Assembly: GCF_900103935.1 (NCBI RefSeq)
Contig: NZ_FNIC01000001.1
Location: 862,804-926,803, forward strand
From: Nocardioides szechwanensis
Lineage (GTDB): Bacteria > Actinomycetota > Actinomycetes > Propionibacteriales > Nocardioidaceae
Direction of reading: 5' to 3'
DNA: 64,000 nucleotides
Shown: piece after piece, positions 49,409-56,834 of the stretch
Position numbering within the stretch: position 1 is the first letter of the stretch
Layout of the letters: every line of letters begins with the position of its first letter
Made by a program: the position numbers and the translations under genes
Notes under the pieces: model-generated
Seen by the model: the letters and a program-made list of their open reading frames with translations, nothing else
The model's database searches: none
Told to the model about the DNA's origin: nothing

Positions 49409-50359
49409 CTAGCCGGCCAGGACGGCCCGCAGCCGCTGTGCCGGGCTCTCGAGCCCGAAGCGCTCGGCCAGCGCCGCGACCCGGGCGGGGTCGGCAGGCG
49501 AGGAGGGGAGCGCCAGGTCGTTGCGGTCCAGGTCGATGTCGCGGGCCACCGCGACCACCATCGGGGCAACCTCGAGGTAGTCGGCGGCGGCCTTGATCTT
49601 GCCGCGCGGGCCCGGCCCGAGCTCGGCCTCCGGGTCGTGCGCGGCGGCGATGATGCCGTCCATGTCGCCGAACCGGCCCAGCAAGGTGGCGGCGGTCTTC
49701 TCGCCCACCCCCGGTACGCCGGGGAGCCCGTCGGAGGCGTCCCCACGCAGCGTGGCGAAGTCGGCGTACTGCCGGGCGTCGATGCCGTACTTCGCCCGCA
49801 CCCAGTCATTGGTCACGCGCTCGTGGTTGCCGACGCCGCGGGCGATGTAGAGCACGCGCACGTCCGTCGCGTCGTCGACGAGCTGGAAGAGGTCGCGGTC
49901 GCCGGTGACGATGTCGACCGGCTGGCCGGCGCCGGTGGCCAGCGTCCCGATGACGTCGTCGGCCTCGTACCCATCAGCGCCGATGACACGGATCCCGAAG
50001 GCCTCGAGCACCTCGAGGATGATCGGGACCTGGACCTGCAGCGGGTCGGGCACCTCCTCCACGTCGGGTGCGACCTCCACCTCGGCGACCACCCGGTGCG
50101 CCTTGTACGTCGGCAGCAGGTCGACGCGCCACTGCGGGCGCCAGTCGTTGTCCCAGCAGCAGACGAGGTCGGTGGGGCGGTACTGCTCCACGAGGCGGGA
50201 GATGAAGTCGAGCAGCCCGCGCACGGCGTTGACCGGCGTACCGTCCGGAGCGAGGATCTCGGGCACCCCGAAGAACGCCCGGAAGTACATGGACGCGGTG
50301 TCGAGCAGCATCAGGCGGCCGGGGGAGCTGTCGGTCTGCGGGCTGGTCACGCTCGGCAT
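49409..50359 (-). CDS. 5'-3' exonuclease (PolA-type N-domain protein)
   Basis: The 316-residue protein resembles the 5'-nuclease domain of DNA polymerase I standing alone: RLMLLDTASMYFRAFFGVP, metal-binding GADGYEADDVIGTLA and VTGDRDLFQLV, then the helix-hairpin region GDASDGLPGVPGVGEKTAATLLGRFGDMDGI. It should act on flap or RNA-primer ends in repair or lagging-strand processing. Separate exonucleases of this type are found in Actinobacteria alongside full PolA. It is divergent from the Lrp regulator gene. Confidence 0.92.
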   Translation of the reverse strand: MPSVTSPQTDSSPGRLMLLDTASMYFRAFFGVPEILAPDGTPVNAVRGLLDFISRLVEQYRPTDLVCCWDNDWRPQWRVDLLPTYKAHRVVAEVEVAPDVEEVPDPLQVQVPIILEVLEAFGIRVIGADGYEADDVIGTLATGAGQPVDIVTGDRDLFQLVDDATDVRVLYIARGVGNHERVTNDWVRAKYGIDARQYADFATLRGDASDGLPGVPGVGEKTAATLLGRFGDMDGIIAAAHDPEAELGPGPRGKIKAAADYLEVAPMVVAVARDIDLDRNDLALPSSPADPARVAALAERFGLESPAQRLRAVLAG

Positions 50360-50378
50360 CCTGCCACGCGTCTGGGTC

Positions 50379-50384
50379 TAGTCT
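50379..50384 (+). promoter_or_regulatory. -10 box (TAGTCT), leaderless start of the Lrp gene
   Basis: TAGTCT ends 6 nt before the GTG at 50391. Confidence 0.5.
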
Positions 50385-50390
50385 GTGCGC

Positions 50391-50843
50391 GTGGCGACGT
50401 CAGATCTCGAGGCAACCGACCGCAAGATCCTCGAGCTGCTGGCCCGGGACGGGCGGATGTCCTTCACCGACCTGGGCAAGGCGACCGGCCTGTCGACCTC
50501 GGCGGTGCACCAGCGGGTCAAGCGGCTGGAGCAACGTTCGCTGATCCTGGGCTACGGCGCCACGATCAACCACGACGAGATCGGGCTGCCGCTCACGGCG
50601 TTCATCTCGATCCGTCCGATCGACCCGTCACAGCCTGACGACTCACCTGAGCGGCTGCGGCACATCCCCGAGATCGAGTCGTGCTGGTCCGTGGCCGGCG
50701 AGGAGTCCTACATCCTCAAGATCCGGGTGCCCACGCCGACCAGCCTCGAAGACCTGCTCGCGCGCATCCGCGCCGCCGCCAACGTCTCCACGCGCACCAC
50801 GATCGTGCTGTCCACGCCGTACGAAGGTCGCCCGGTCACCTGA
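50391..50843 (+). CDS. Lrp/AsnC-family regulator
   Basis: The 150-residue protein has the Lrp helix-turn-helix (LEATDRKILELLARDGRMSFTDLGKATGLSTSAVHQRVKRLEQRSLILGYGATI) and a C-terminal RAM ligand domain (GLPLTAFISIRPI..., IPEIESCWSVAGEESYILKIRV). Members sense amino acids. It lies next to, and convergent with, kamA, so lysine or a product is a plausible effector; a 13-bp inverted repeat in the kamA-kdd intergenic region is a plausible site. Start chosen by the leaderless -10. Confidence 0.9.
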   Translation: MATSDLEATDRKILELLARDGRMSFTDLGKATGLSTSAVHQRVKRLEQRSLILGYGATINHDEIGLPLTAFISIRPIDPSQPDDSPERLRHIPEIESCWSVAGEESYILKIRVPTPTSLEDLLARIRAAANVSTRTTIVLSTPYEGRPVT

Positions 50844-50859
50844 CCGCGGCCGCCGGCGG

Positions 50860-50924
50860 CTGCGGTTTGGTCACAAACCGCAGGTCCAGGGGCCTGCGGT
50901 GCGTTGTTTGGTCACAAACCGCAG
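50860..50924. repeat. Palindromic repeat arms in direct tandem, copy 12
   Basis: The left arm is perfect (50862-50881). The second arm (about 50903-50922) has the same orientation, not inverted, and both are followed by the same type of downstream sequence (CAGGTCC, then GGGCCTGCG). It is therefore a tandem duplication of a 41-bp unit. It lies between convergent Lrp and kamA genes. Confidence 0.85.
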
Positions 50925-50949
50925 GTCCGAGGGCCTGCGACGTGCTGGG

Positions 50950-52404
50950 TCAGTAGGCCTGGAGCGCGGCCATCCGGCGGGAGGCCTCGGCGACCTCGGC
51001 CGCCTTGAGGGCGGAGGAGTCGAGGTCGGCGTGCTCGGCCCACCAGGCCTGGCCCTCGGCGGGGAGGGTGTGGATGGGGTCGTAGTACTCGTAGGTCCGG
51101 GACAGGGCGTCCTCCGAGGTCGCCTCGATCGAGGTCCGGTAGTTCTTGGTCCAGTGCGAGATGCCGCGCACCTCGTCGTACGACGCCAGCTGGTGCACCC
51201 AGCGCTTGCCGACGAACGGGACGTCGCACACGATCCGCGGGGTCGCGAAGCCCGGCAAGTAGCCCATGATGTGGTGCTGCAGCCGCTGGGCGTCAGCGAC
51301 CGAGACCCGCCAGTGCTCCGAGTACGGGATCATGTCGCACATGTAGAAGTAGTAGGGCATGATCTGCGCGCCGTCGAGCAGGCGGAAGCACAGGTCGAGC
51401 AGGACGTGCGGGTCGGCGTTGACGCCGTTGAGCAGGACGCCCTGGTTGCGTACGTCGCGCACGCCGGCCTCGAGCATCGCCCGCGACGCCTCGGCCACCA
51501 GCGGGGTGATCGAGTTGGCGTGGTTGGCGTGCGTGTGGATCGCGATCGACACACCGCGAGCGCGCGCCACCGAGGCCACCCGGGTCATGCCCTCGCGGAC
51601 GTCGGGCTGGAGCCAGTGCTGGGGGAGACCCACCAGCGCCTTGGTGGCGAGCCGGATGTCGCGGATGTTGTCGATCTCGAGCAGGCGCGTGAGGAAGTCC
51701 TCGAGGCGGGGCCACGGCATGTTGGCGACGTCGCCGCCGGAGACCACGACGTCGCGCACGGACGGCGTACGGCGCAGGTAGTCCATCATCGAGTCGAGCC
51801 GGTCGGCCGGCTTGGCGGTGAACTTGAGCTTGTCGATGACGGCCGTCGAGTTGCCGACGAGGTCCATCCGGGTGCAGTGGCCGCAGTACTGCGGGCAGGT
51901 CGGCAGCAGCTCGGCCAGCACCTTGGTGGGGTAGCGGTGGGTGAGACCCTCGGCGACCCACATGTCGTGCTCGTGGAGCGAGTCGCGGGTGGCGTGCGGG
52001 TGCGAGGACCAGTCGGTACGACGGTCCGAGAACACCGGGATCATGTAGTGGCGCACCGGGTCGGCGTAGAGCGCCTCGGTCAGCGAGCCGGGACCGCCGG
52101 GCACGACGCCCGGGAGCATGGTGTTCATCATCTGCGGCGGCACGAGCATCGACATGGTGGCCCGCTCGGCCTGGTCGCGCTCGAGGTCGGCGTAGAACCG
52201 CTCGTCGACGAGGTCGCCCATCAGCTCGCGCAGCTGGCGGACGTTCTTGACGCAGTGAGCGCGCTGCCACTGCACCGAGGCCCACTCCATCGGCGTCACC
52301 TCACGCCAGCCCGGGAACCGGGTCCAGTCGGGCTCGACGAGCTCCACCCGCCGGTACGGGTAGGGCTGACCGGTCACCAGGTCGATGGACGTCTCGATGC
52401 TCAT
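50950..52404 (-). CDS. kamA: Lysine 2,3-aminomutase
   Basis: The 484-residue radical-SAM/PLP enzyme converts L-lysine to L-beta-lysine, the first step of this pathway. The iron-sulfur motif is CPQYCGHCTR (Cys-x3-Cys-x2-Cys), followed by VVVSGGDVANMPWPRL for SAM. The PLP-binding and substrate region is in the C-terminal half (GVLLNGVNADPHVL, MPYYFYMCDMIP). It is longer than the clostridial enzyme because of N- and C-terminal extensions. The ATG has AGGAG upstream. It is divergent from the kdd-kamD-kamE-kal operon. Confidence 0.93.
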   Translation of the reverse strand: MSIETSIDLVTGQPYPYRRVELVEPDWTRFPGWREVTPMEWASVQWQRAHCVKNVRQLRELMGDLVDERFYADLERDQAERATMSMLVPPQMMNTMLPGVVPGGPGSLTEALYADPVRHYMIPVFSDRRTDWSSHPHATRDSLHEHDMWVAEGLTHRYPTKVLAELLPTCPQYCGHCTRMDLVGNSTAVIDKLKFTAKPADRLDSMMDYLRRTPSVRDVVVSGGDVANMPWPRLEDFLTRLLEIDNIRDIRLATKALVGLPQHWLQPDVREGMTRVASVARARGVSIAIHTHANHANSITPLVAEASRAMLEAGVRDVRNQGVLLNGVNADPHVLLDLCFRLLDGAQIMPYYFYMCDMIPYSEHWRVSVADAQRLQHHIMGYLPGFATPRIVCDVPFVGKRWVHQLASYDEVRGISHWTKNYRTSIEATSEDALSRTYEYYDPIHTLPAEGQAWWAEHADLDSSALKAAEVAEASRRMAALQAY

Positions 52405-52496
52405 GGTCGCTCCTGCGGGCGGAAGTAGGAGTGGCGGTAGGGCCGTGGGTGTCAGAGAGGCGGCGCGTCGGTTGTACGGCGACGAACCGCTCTGCC

Positions 52497-52502
52497 AGAC
52501 TA
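52497..52502 (-). promoter_or_regulatory. Possible -10 box (TAGTCT) of kamA
   Basis: The minus-strand TAGTCT would start transcription near 52490, with a leader of about 85 nt before the kamA ATG. It abuts the inverted repeat at 52506. Confidence 0.4.
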
Positions 52503-52505
52503 GGC

Positions 52506-52547
52506 GGAGATCGTCCGGTGTGCACATCAACGCGCCGGATGATCTCC
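52506..52547. promoter_or_regulatory. 13-bp inverted repeat, candidate operator of the lysine genes
   Basis: GGAGATCGTCCGG (52506-52518) and CCGGATGATCTCC (52535-52547) pair with one mismatch around a 16-bp spacer that contains the small palindrome TGTGCACA. It lies between the divergent kamA and kdd genes, next to the kamA -10 box. It could be bound by the nearby Lrp-type regulator and control both directions. Confidence 0.5.
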
Positions 52548-52583
52548 TGTTAGAAGTATGTGCCAACCGGAGGACTCTCTGCA

Positions 52584-53618
52584 ATGACTCGTCGCAACGG
52601 CGATCCGACCGGTCTACACCGCGTCCTCGACGACGCCGTCGTGCTGCCGCAGGCGGCCGAGCGTCTCGACACCCGCCGCGAGCTGTGGCCCGACGAGGTG
52701 CGCATCCGCGTGGAGCGCCTCAACCTCGATGCCGCCTCCTTCCGCCAGCTCGAGCGCAAGCACGGGGGAGACCGCGACGCGATCAGGGCCGAGGTGGTCG
52801 CCATCGTCGCGGCGCGCGGCAAGATGCAAAACCCCGAGACCGGCTCCGGCGGCATGCTGGTCGGCGTGGTCGAGGAGGTCGGCCCCGACTCCCCGCTCGG
52901 CCTCACGGTGGGCGACCGGGTCACCACCCTGGTCTCGCTGACCCTGACCCCGCTGGTGATCGAGGACGGCCTCGACGACTGGGACGGTCGCGACGAGCAG
53001 GTCCCCTGCCGTGGGTACGCCGTCCTGTTCGGCCGCTCCATCGCGGCGGTCATCCCCGACGACCTGCCCGCCGAGGTGAGCCTGTCGGTGATGGACGTGT
53101 GTGGGGCGCCCGCGCTGACCCACCGCGTCGTGAGCGGCTACGACCGGCCGACGGTGGCCGTGATCGGTGGCGGCGGCAAGTCCGGCTCGCTCAGCCTCGC
53201 GGCTGCGCGCCGGGCCGGCGCCCGCCGCCTGATCGGGATCGTGCCCCACGAGGAGGAGGCAGCTCGGCTGCGAGCCGCCGGGCTGGCCGACGAGGTCGTG
53301 GTGGCCGACGCCCGCGACCCGATCGCGCTGCGCGACGCCGTCGAGAAGGCCGGTGGCCCCGCCGACGTCACCGTCGTCTGCGTCGACGTACCCGGCTGCG
53401 AGGGCGGCGCGATCCTGTCCACCGCCGACCGCGGCACGGTCGTCTTCTTCTCCATGGCCACGTCGTTCTCCGCGGCCGCGCTCGGCGCCGAGGGACTGGC
53501 GGCCGACGTCACCATGCTGGTCGGCAACGGCTACGTCCCCGGCCACGCCGACCTCGCGCTGCAGCTGCTGCGCGAGCACGACGGCGTACGCGCCCTGTTC
53601 GAGAGCAGGCTCGGATGA
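52584..53618 (+). CDS. kdd: L-erythro-3,5-diaminohexanoate dehydrogenase
   Basis: The 344-residue NAD(P)-dependent enzyme deaminates 3,5-diaminohexanoate to 3-keto-5-aminohexanoate after the aminomutase steps. It has a zinc-free MDR-like layout: MQNPETGSGGMLVGVVEEVGPDSPLGLTVGDRVTTLVSL, then a Rossmann domain with VAVIGGGGKSGSLSLAAARRAGA and VVCVDVPGCEGGA. The ATG at 52584 has CGGAGGA upstream. ATGA overlap with kamD confirms the operon. The family assignment rests on this context plus the sequence pattern. Confidence 0.88.
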   Translation: MTRRNGDPTGLHRVLDDAVVLPQAAERLDTRRELWPDEVRIRVERLNLDAASFRQLERKHGGDRDAIRAEVVAIVAARGKMQNPETGSGGMLVGVVEEVGPDSPLGLTVGDRVTTLVSLTLTPLVIEDGLDDWDGRDEQVPCRGYAVLFGRSIAAVIPDDLPAEVSLSVMDVCGAPALTHRVVSGYDRPTVAVIGGGGKSGSLSLAAARRAGARRLIGIVPHEEEAARLRAAGLADEVVVADARDPIALRDAVEKAGGPADVTVVCVDVPGCEGGAILSTADRGTVVFFSMATSFSAAALGAEGLAADVTMLVGNGYVPGHADLALQLLREHDGVRALFESRLG

Positions 53619-55267
53619 GCACCACCGGCCGCACCTCCAAGCGCCGCACCAAGCTCGACCTCGACCCGGCCACCGTCCGCAAGGCGCGCGCGCTGGCCAA
53701 GAAGGCCGGGCGCCCGATCGTCAAGCTCGCCGAGCAGCACACGACGGTGGCCGTCGAGCGCGCCACGCTGCGCCTGGCCGGCCTCGAGGGCGCCGACGCC
53801 GAGGGCACCCCCTGGGTCAACCGGCTGATGGACGTGGTCCGCGCCGACACCGGGCTCGAGCACGGCGTCGCCCTGCCGGTCTGGGACGCACTCGTGCGCG
53901 GCGAGGCCGAAGACCTGTCGTCCCTGGCCCAGAAGGCCTCGGCCGGCTCCGTGACGTTCCGCCTCCCCGAGGGCAAGGACGCCGTCCGCGCCCGCACCGC
54001 CTCCCGCAAGCAGGTCGCGCGCGGCATCAAGCGGATCGACCAGCGCCGGGTCGAGCGCGACCGCCTGATCAAGCGCCAGGGCGACGCGCCCCGCAAGCCC
54101 TGGATCTACCTGATCGTCGCCACCGGCGACATCTACGAGGACATCCCGCAGGCCCAGCAGGCCGCCCGCGAGGGCGCCGACGTGATCGCGGTGATCCGTT
54201 CCACCGGGCAGAGCCTGCTCGACTATGTGCCCGAGGGCGCCACCCGCGAGGGCTTCGCCGGCACCTACGCCACCCAGGAGAACTTCCGGCTGATGCGGGC
54301 CGCGCTCGACGAGTCGGGCAAGGAGCTGGGCCGCTACATCCGGCTCACCAACTACGCCTCCGGCCTCTGCATGCCCGAGATCGCGGCCCTCGCCGGGCTC
54401 GAGCGCCTCGACATGATGCTGAACGACTCGATGTACGGGATCCTCTTCCGCGACATCAACCCGGTGCGCACCTTCGTCGACCAGCGCTTCAGCCGCCAGG
54501 TCCACGCCCGGGCCGGGATCATCATCAACACCGGTGAGGACAACTACCTCACCACCGCCGACGCCATCGAGGCCGCCCACACGGTCACCACCAGCCAGCT
54601 CCTCAACGAGTACTTCGCCAAGGAGGCCGGCCTCGAGGACTGGCAGCTCGGCCTGGGCCACGCCTTCGAGATCGACCCCGAGGTGCCCGACTCGTTCCGG
54701 ATGGAGCTGGCCCACGCGCTGCTCGCCCGCGAGCTGTTCCCCGACGCGCCCCTCAAGTGGATGCCCCCGACCCGGCACATGACCGGCGACGTCTTCCGCG
54801 GCTACCTCCTCGACGGCTTCTTCAACCTGGTCGGGGCGCTCACCGGCCAGGGCATCCTGCTGGTCGGGATGATGACAGAGGCGGTCGTGACGCCGTGGAT
54901 CTCCGACCGCGACCTCGCGCTCCAGAACGTCCGCTACGTCATGAACGCCGCCGGCAACCTCCACGAGGACTTCCGCCCGGAGCCCGACGGCTTCATCGCC
55001 AACCGCGCCCGCCAGGTGCTGGGGGAGTCGATCGACCTGCTCGACCGGATCCTCGAGCATGACAACGGCCTCCTGGACGCGATCGCCGACGGCACCTTCG
55101 GCCTGATGAAGCGCCCCGCCGACCGGGGCCGAGGCCTCGACGGCGTGGCCAAGAAGTCCAGCGTCTACTACAACCCCGCGTCCGAGATCCTGGAGGAGCC
55201 CTTCGAGACGGTTGCTTCGCAACCTCCTCAGGAACCGAAGCGCGAAAAGAAGAGGAGAACGCTTTGA
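53615..55267 (+). CDS. kamD: Lysine 5,6-aminomutase alpha subunit
   Basis: The 550-residue subunit forms the TIM-barrel part of the adenosylcobalamin- and PLP-dependent mutase that converts beta-lysine (or D-lysine) to 3,5-diaminohexanoate. Recognised segments are DLDPATVRKARALAKKAGRPIV, PWIYLIVATGDIYEDIPQAQQAAREGADVIAVIRSTGQSLLDYVPEG and LTNYASGLCMPEIAALAGLERLDMMLNDSMYGILFRDINP. The last 25 residues are a charged tail. It overlaps kdd and kamE by 4 nt each. Confidence 0.94.
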   Translation: MSTTGRTSKRRTKLDLDPATVRKARALAKKAGRPIVKLAEQHTTVAVERATLRLAGLEGADAEGTPWVNRLMDVVRADTGLEHGVALPVWDALVRGEAEDLSSLAQKASAGSVTFRLPEGKDAVRARTASRKQVARGIKRIDQRRVERDRLIKRQGDAPRKPWIYLIVATGDIYEDIPQAQQAAREGADVIAVIRSTGQSLLDYVPEGATREGFAGTYATQENFRLMRAALDESGKELGRYIRLTNYASGLCMPEIAALAGLERLDMMLNDSMYGILFRDINPVRTFVDQRFSRQVHARAGIIINTGEDNYLTTADAIEAAHTVTTSQLLNEYFAKEAGLEDWQLGLGHAFEIDPEVPDSFRMELAHALLARELFPDAPLKWMPPTRHMTGDVFRGYLLDGFFNLVGALTGQGILLVGMMTEAVVTPWISDRDLALQNVRYVMNAAGNLHEDFRPEPDGFIANRARQVLGESIDLLDRILEHDNGLLDAIADGTFGLMKRPADRGRGLDGVAKKSSVYYNPASEILEEPFETVASQPPQEPKREKKRRTL

Positions 55268-56034
55268 CCACCGCTCCGGAGCCGCACATCGTCCGCCCCT
55301 ACGGCGACACCACCGGCGACGGCATGGTGCAGATCAGCTTCACGCTGCCGATCTCGTCGCTGGGCGACCAGGCGAAGCTCGCCGAGGGCGCCGCCGCCCA
55401 GCTGGCCAACAAGATGGGCATGGACCCCGCGCTGGTCGTGCACGCCAAGCCGATGGGCCCCGACTTCACGTTCTTCGTGGTCTACGGCCGGGTCCACCAC
55501 CTGGTCGACACCAGCAAGGTGGTGGTCGTGGAGCGCGACTACCCGCTGCTGACCCCCAAGGAGGCCAACGCCTCGATCAAGCGCGCGCTGCGCCGCCGCC
55601 TGACCGTGGTCGGCGCGTGCATCGGCACCGACGCCCACACGGTCGGCATCGACGCGATCCTCAACATCAAGGGGTTCGCGGGGGAGAAGGGGCTGGAGTA
55701 CTACCGCGAGCTGAAGGTGGTCAACCTCGGCGCCCAGGTCTCCGTGCCGCAGCTCGTCGAGCGCGCCCGCGAGGAGAAGGCCGACGCCGTGCTCGTCTCC
55801 CAGGTCGTCACCCAGCGCGACGCCCACCTGCTCAACACCCGCGAGATGTCCGCGGCGTTCCGCGAGTCCTACCCCACCGACCGGCGCCCGCTGCTGATCG
55901 TCGGCGGCCCCCGCTTCGACGAGTCCATGGCCGAGGAGCTCGGCGTCGACCGCGTGTTCTCCCGGGGTACGACGCCGGGCGAGGTGGCGTCGTACCTTGT
56001 GCACCGCTTGACCACCCAACGGAAGGCGTCCTGA
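55264..56034 (+). CDS. kamE: Lysine 5,6-aminomutase beta subunit
   Basis: The 256-residue subunit carries the cobalamin-binding Rossmann domain with the DxHxxG motif in GTDAHTVGIDAILNIKGFAGEKG and the downstream GG segment LLIVGGPRFDESMAEELGVD. The N-terminal dimer region (VRPYGDTTGDGMVQISFTLPI) is also family-like. It uses a TTG start overlapping the kamD stop as TTGA. MetH in this window needs the same vitamin. Confidence 0.94.
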   Translation: MTTAPEPHIVRPYGDTTGDGMVQISFTLPISSLGDQAKLAEGAAAQLANKMGMDPALVVHAKPMGPDFTFFVVYGRVHHLVDTSKVVVVERDYPLLTPKEANASIKRALRRRLTVVGACIGTDAHTVGIDAILNIKGFAGEKGLEYYRELKVVNLGAQVSVPQLVERAREEKADAVLVSQVVTQRDAHLLNTREMSAAFRESYPTDRRPLLIVGGPRFDESMAEELGVDRVFSRGTTPGEVASYLVHRLTTQRKAS

Positions 56035-56417
56035 TGGCAGCCGAGGTCGGGACCCGCGTGGTCCACCGCCGCTACGTCCCCTACTCCCACGCCCACTACG
56101 CCGGCAACCTCGTCGACGGGGCCTACAGCCTCGGGCTGTTCGGTGACGTCGCCACCGAGATGTGCATCCTCAGCGACGGCGACGAGGGGCTGTTCGCGTC
56201 CTACTCCGACGTCCAGTTCCTGGCCCCGGTGCGGGCCGGCGACGTCGTGGAGGTCACCTGCGAGCTGACCCGCGTCGGCACCAGGTCGCGGGTCCTGGAG
56301 CTCGCGGTGCTCGTCGTCGCGCGCGGTGCGGCCACTCCCCAGCAGCCCGGCGCGGCGACCTTCCTGGCGCAGCCGCTGGTCGCCACGACTGCCACCGGTA
56401 CGGTCGTCGTCCCCTGA
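56034..56417 (+). CDS. kal: 3-aminobutyryl-CoA ammonia lyase
   Basis: The 127-residue hot-dog-fold enzyme removes ammonia from L-3-aminobutyryl-CoA to give crotonyl-CoA. It starts MAAEVGTRVVHRRYVPYSHAHYAGNLVDGAYSLGLFGDVATEM and has the typical SYSDVQFLAPVRAGDVVEV turn. Length matches the family. The ATG shares one base with the kamE stop. The gene for Kce, which makes the substrate of this step, is not nearby, so it must be encoded elsewhere or replaced. Confidence 0.9.
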   Translation: MAAEVGTRVVHRRYVPYSHAHYAGNLVDGAYSLGLFGDVATEMCILSDGDEGLFASYSDVQFLAPVRAGDVVEVTCELTRVGTRSRVLELAVLVVARGAATPQQPGAATFLAQPLVATTATGTVVVP

Positions 56418-56491
56418 TCCGGCGTGCCGCGACGCGACACGCCGTCGGGCCCGGAAATAGTGTGAACTTTTGCGGAACGCAGAGCATCGCG

Positions 56492-56525
56492 CTGACCTGC
56501 GCGTTCACGCATTTGCGCAGGTCAG
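56492..56525. terminator. 11-bp inverted repeat after the lysine operon
   Basis: CTGACCTGCGC and GCGCAGGTCAG are perfect complements with a 12-nt loop, 75 bp after kal. It is a likely terminator, though without a T tract. Confidence 0.5.
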
Positions 56526-56665
56526 TGGCCGGTTGACACCCGGCGCGAAGAGACGAAACTGTACGCCGTCCGCTCACGCAGATCGTGGCCGGCGAACCGA
56601 CGTCCGAGTGACCGGGTCGGAGGGTGAAGGCGCCACTCACCTGTCCGACGTGGTTCGCGGAGGTC

Positions 56666-56781
56666 GGTCCGCTCCCGCGAGAGCGGACCCGGAAAGGCCC
56701 CCAGCCCCCTAGAGAACTTCCTGGCCTCGGCAGCCAGTCGTTTCCCGGGATGGCCGAAGGAGCCCGGGGCCTTTCCGGACC
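56666..56781. other. Highly structured non-coding region, candidate RNA
   Basis: The stretch 56418-56834 has no convincing gene. Within it, GGTCCGCTC/GAGCGGACC (56666-56674, 56681-56689) is a 9-bp hairpin. CCGGAAAGGCCCC (56689-56701) is the exact complement of GGGGCCTTTCCGG (56766-56778), enclosing 64 nt that contain CTGGC/GCCAG (56721-56737) and CTTC..GGCC/GGCCGAAG (from 56717, ending 56759). GGACC at 56777-56781 could also pair with GGTCC at 56666. The strand is not determined. Known RNA families do not come to mind. Confidence 0.45.
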
Positions 56782-56821
56782 TGCCACCAGCGCCAGGGCA
56801 GTGACCTGCCCGCCGACCCGG

Positions 56822-56827
56822 TAGTTT
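56822..56827 (+). promoter_or_regulatory. -10 box (TAGTTT), leaderless start of lnt
   Basis: TAGTTT ends 7 nt before the GTG at 56835, so the structured region upstream is not part of the lnt mRNA made from this promoter. Confidence 0.5.
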
Positions 56828-56834
56828 TCACCGT

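Noticed and set aside
56470..56712. Short plus-strand frames in the 56.4-56.8 kb gap
   Set aside because: No ribosome site, no coding-like composition, and they run through the strong inverted repeats.
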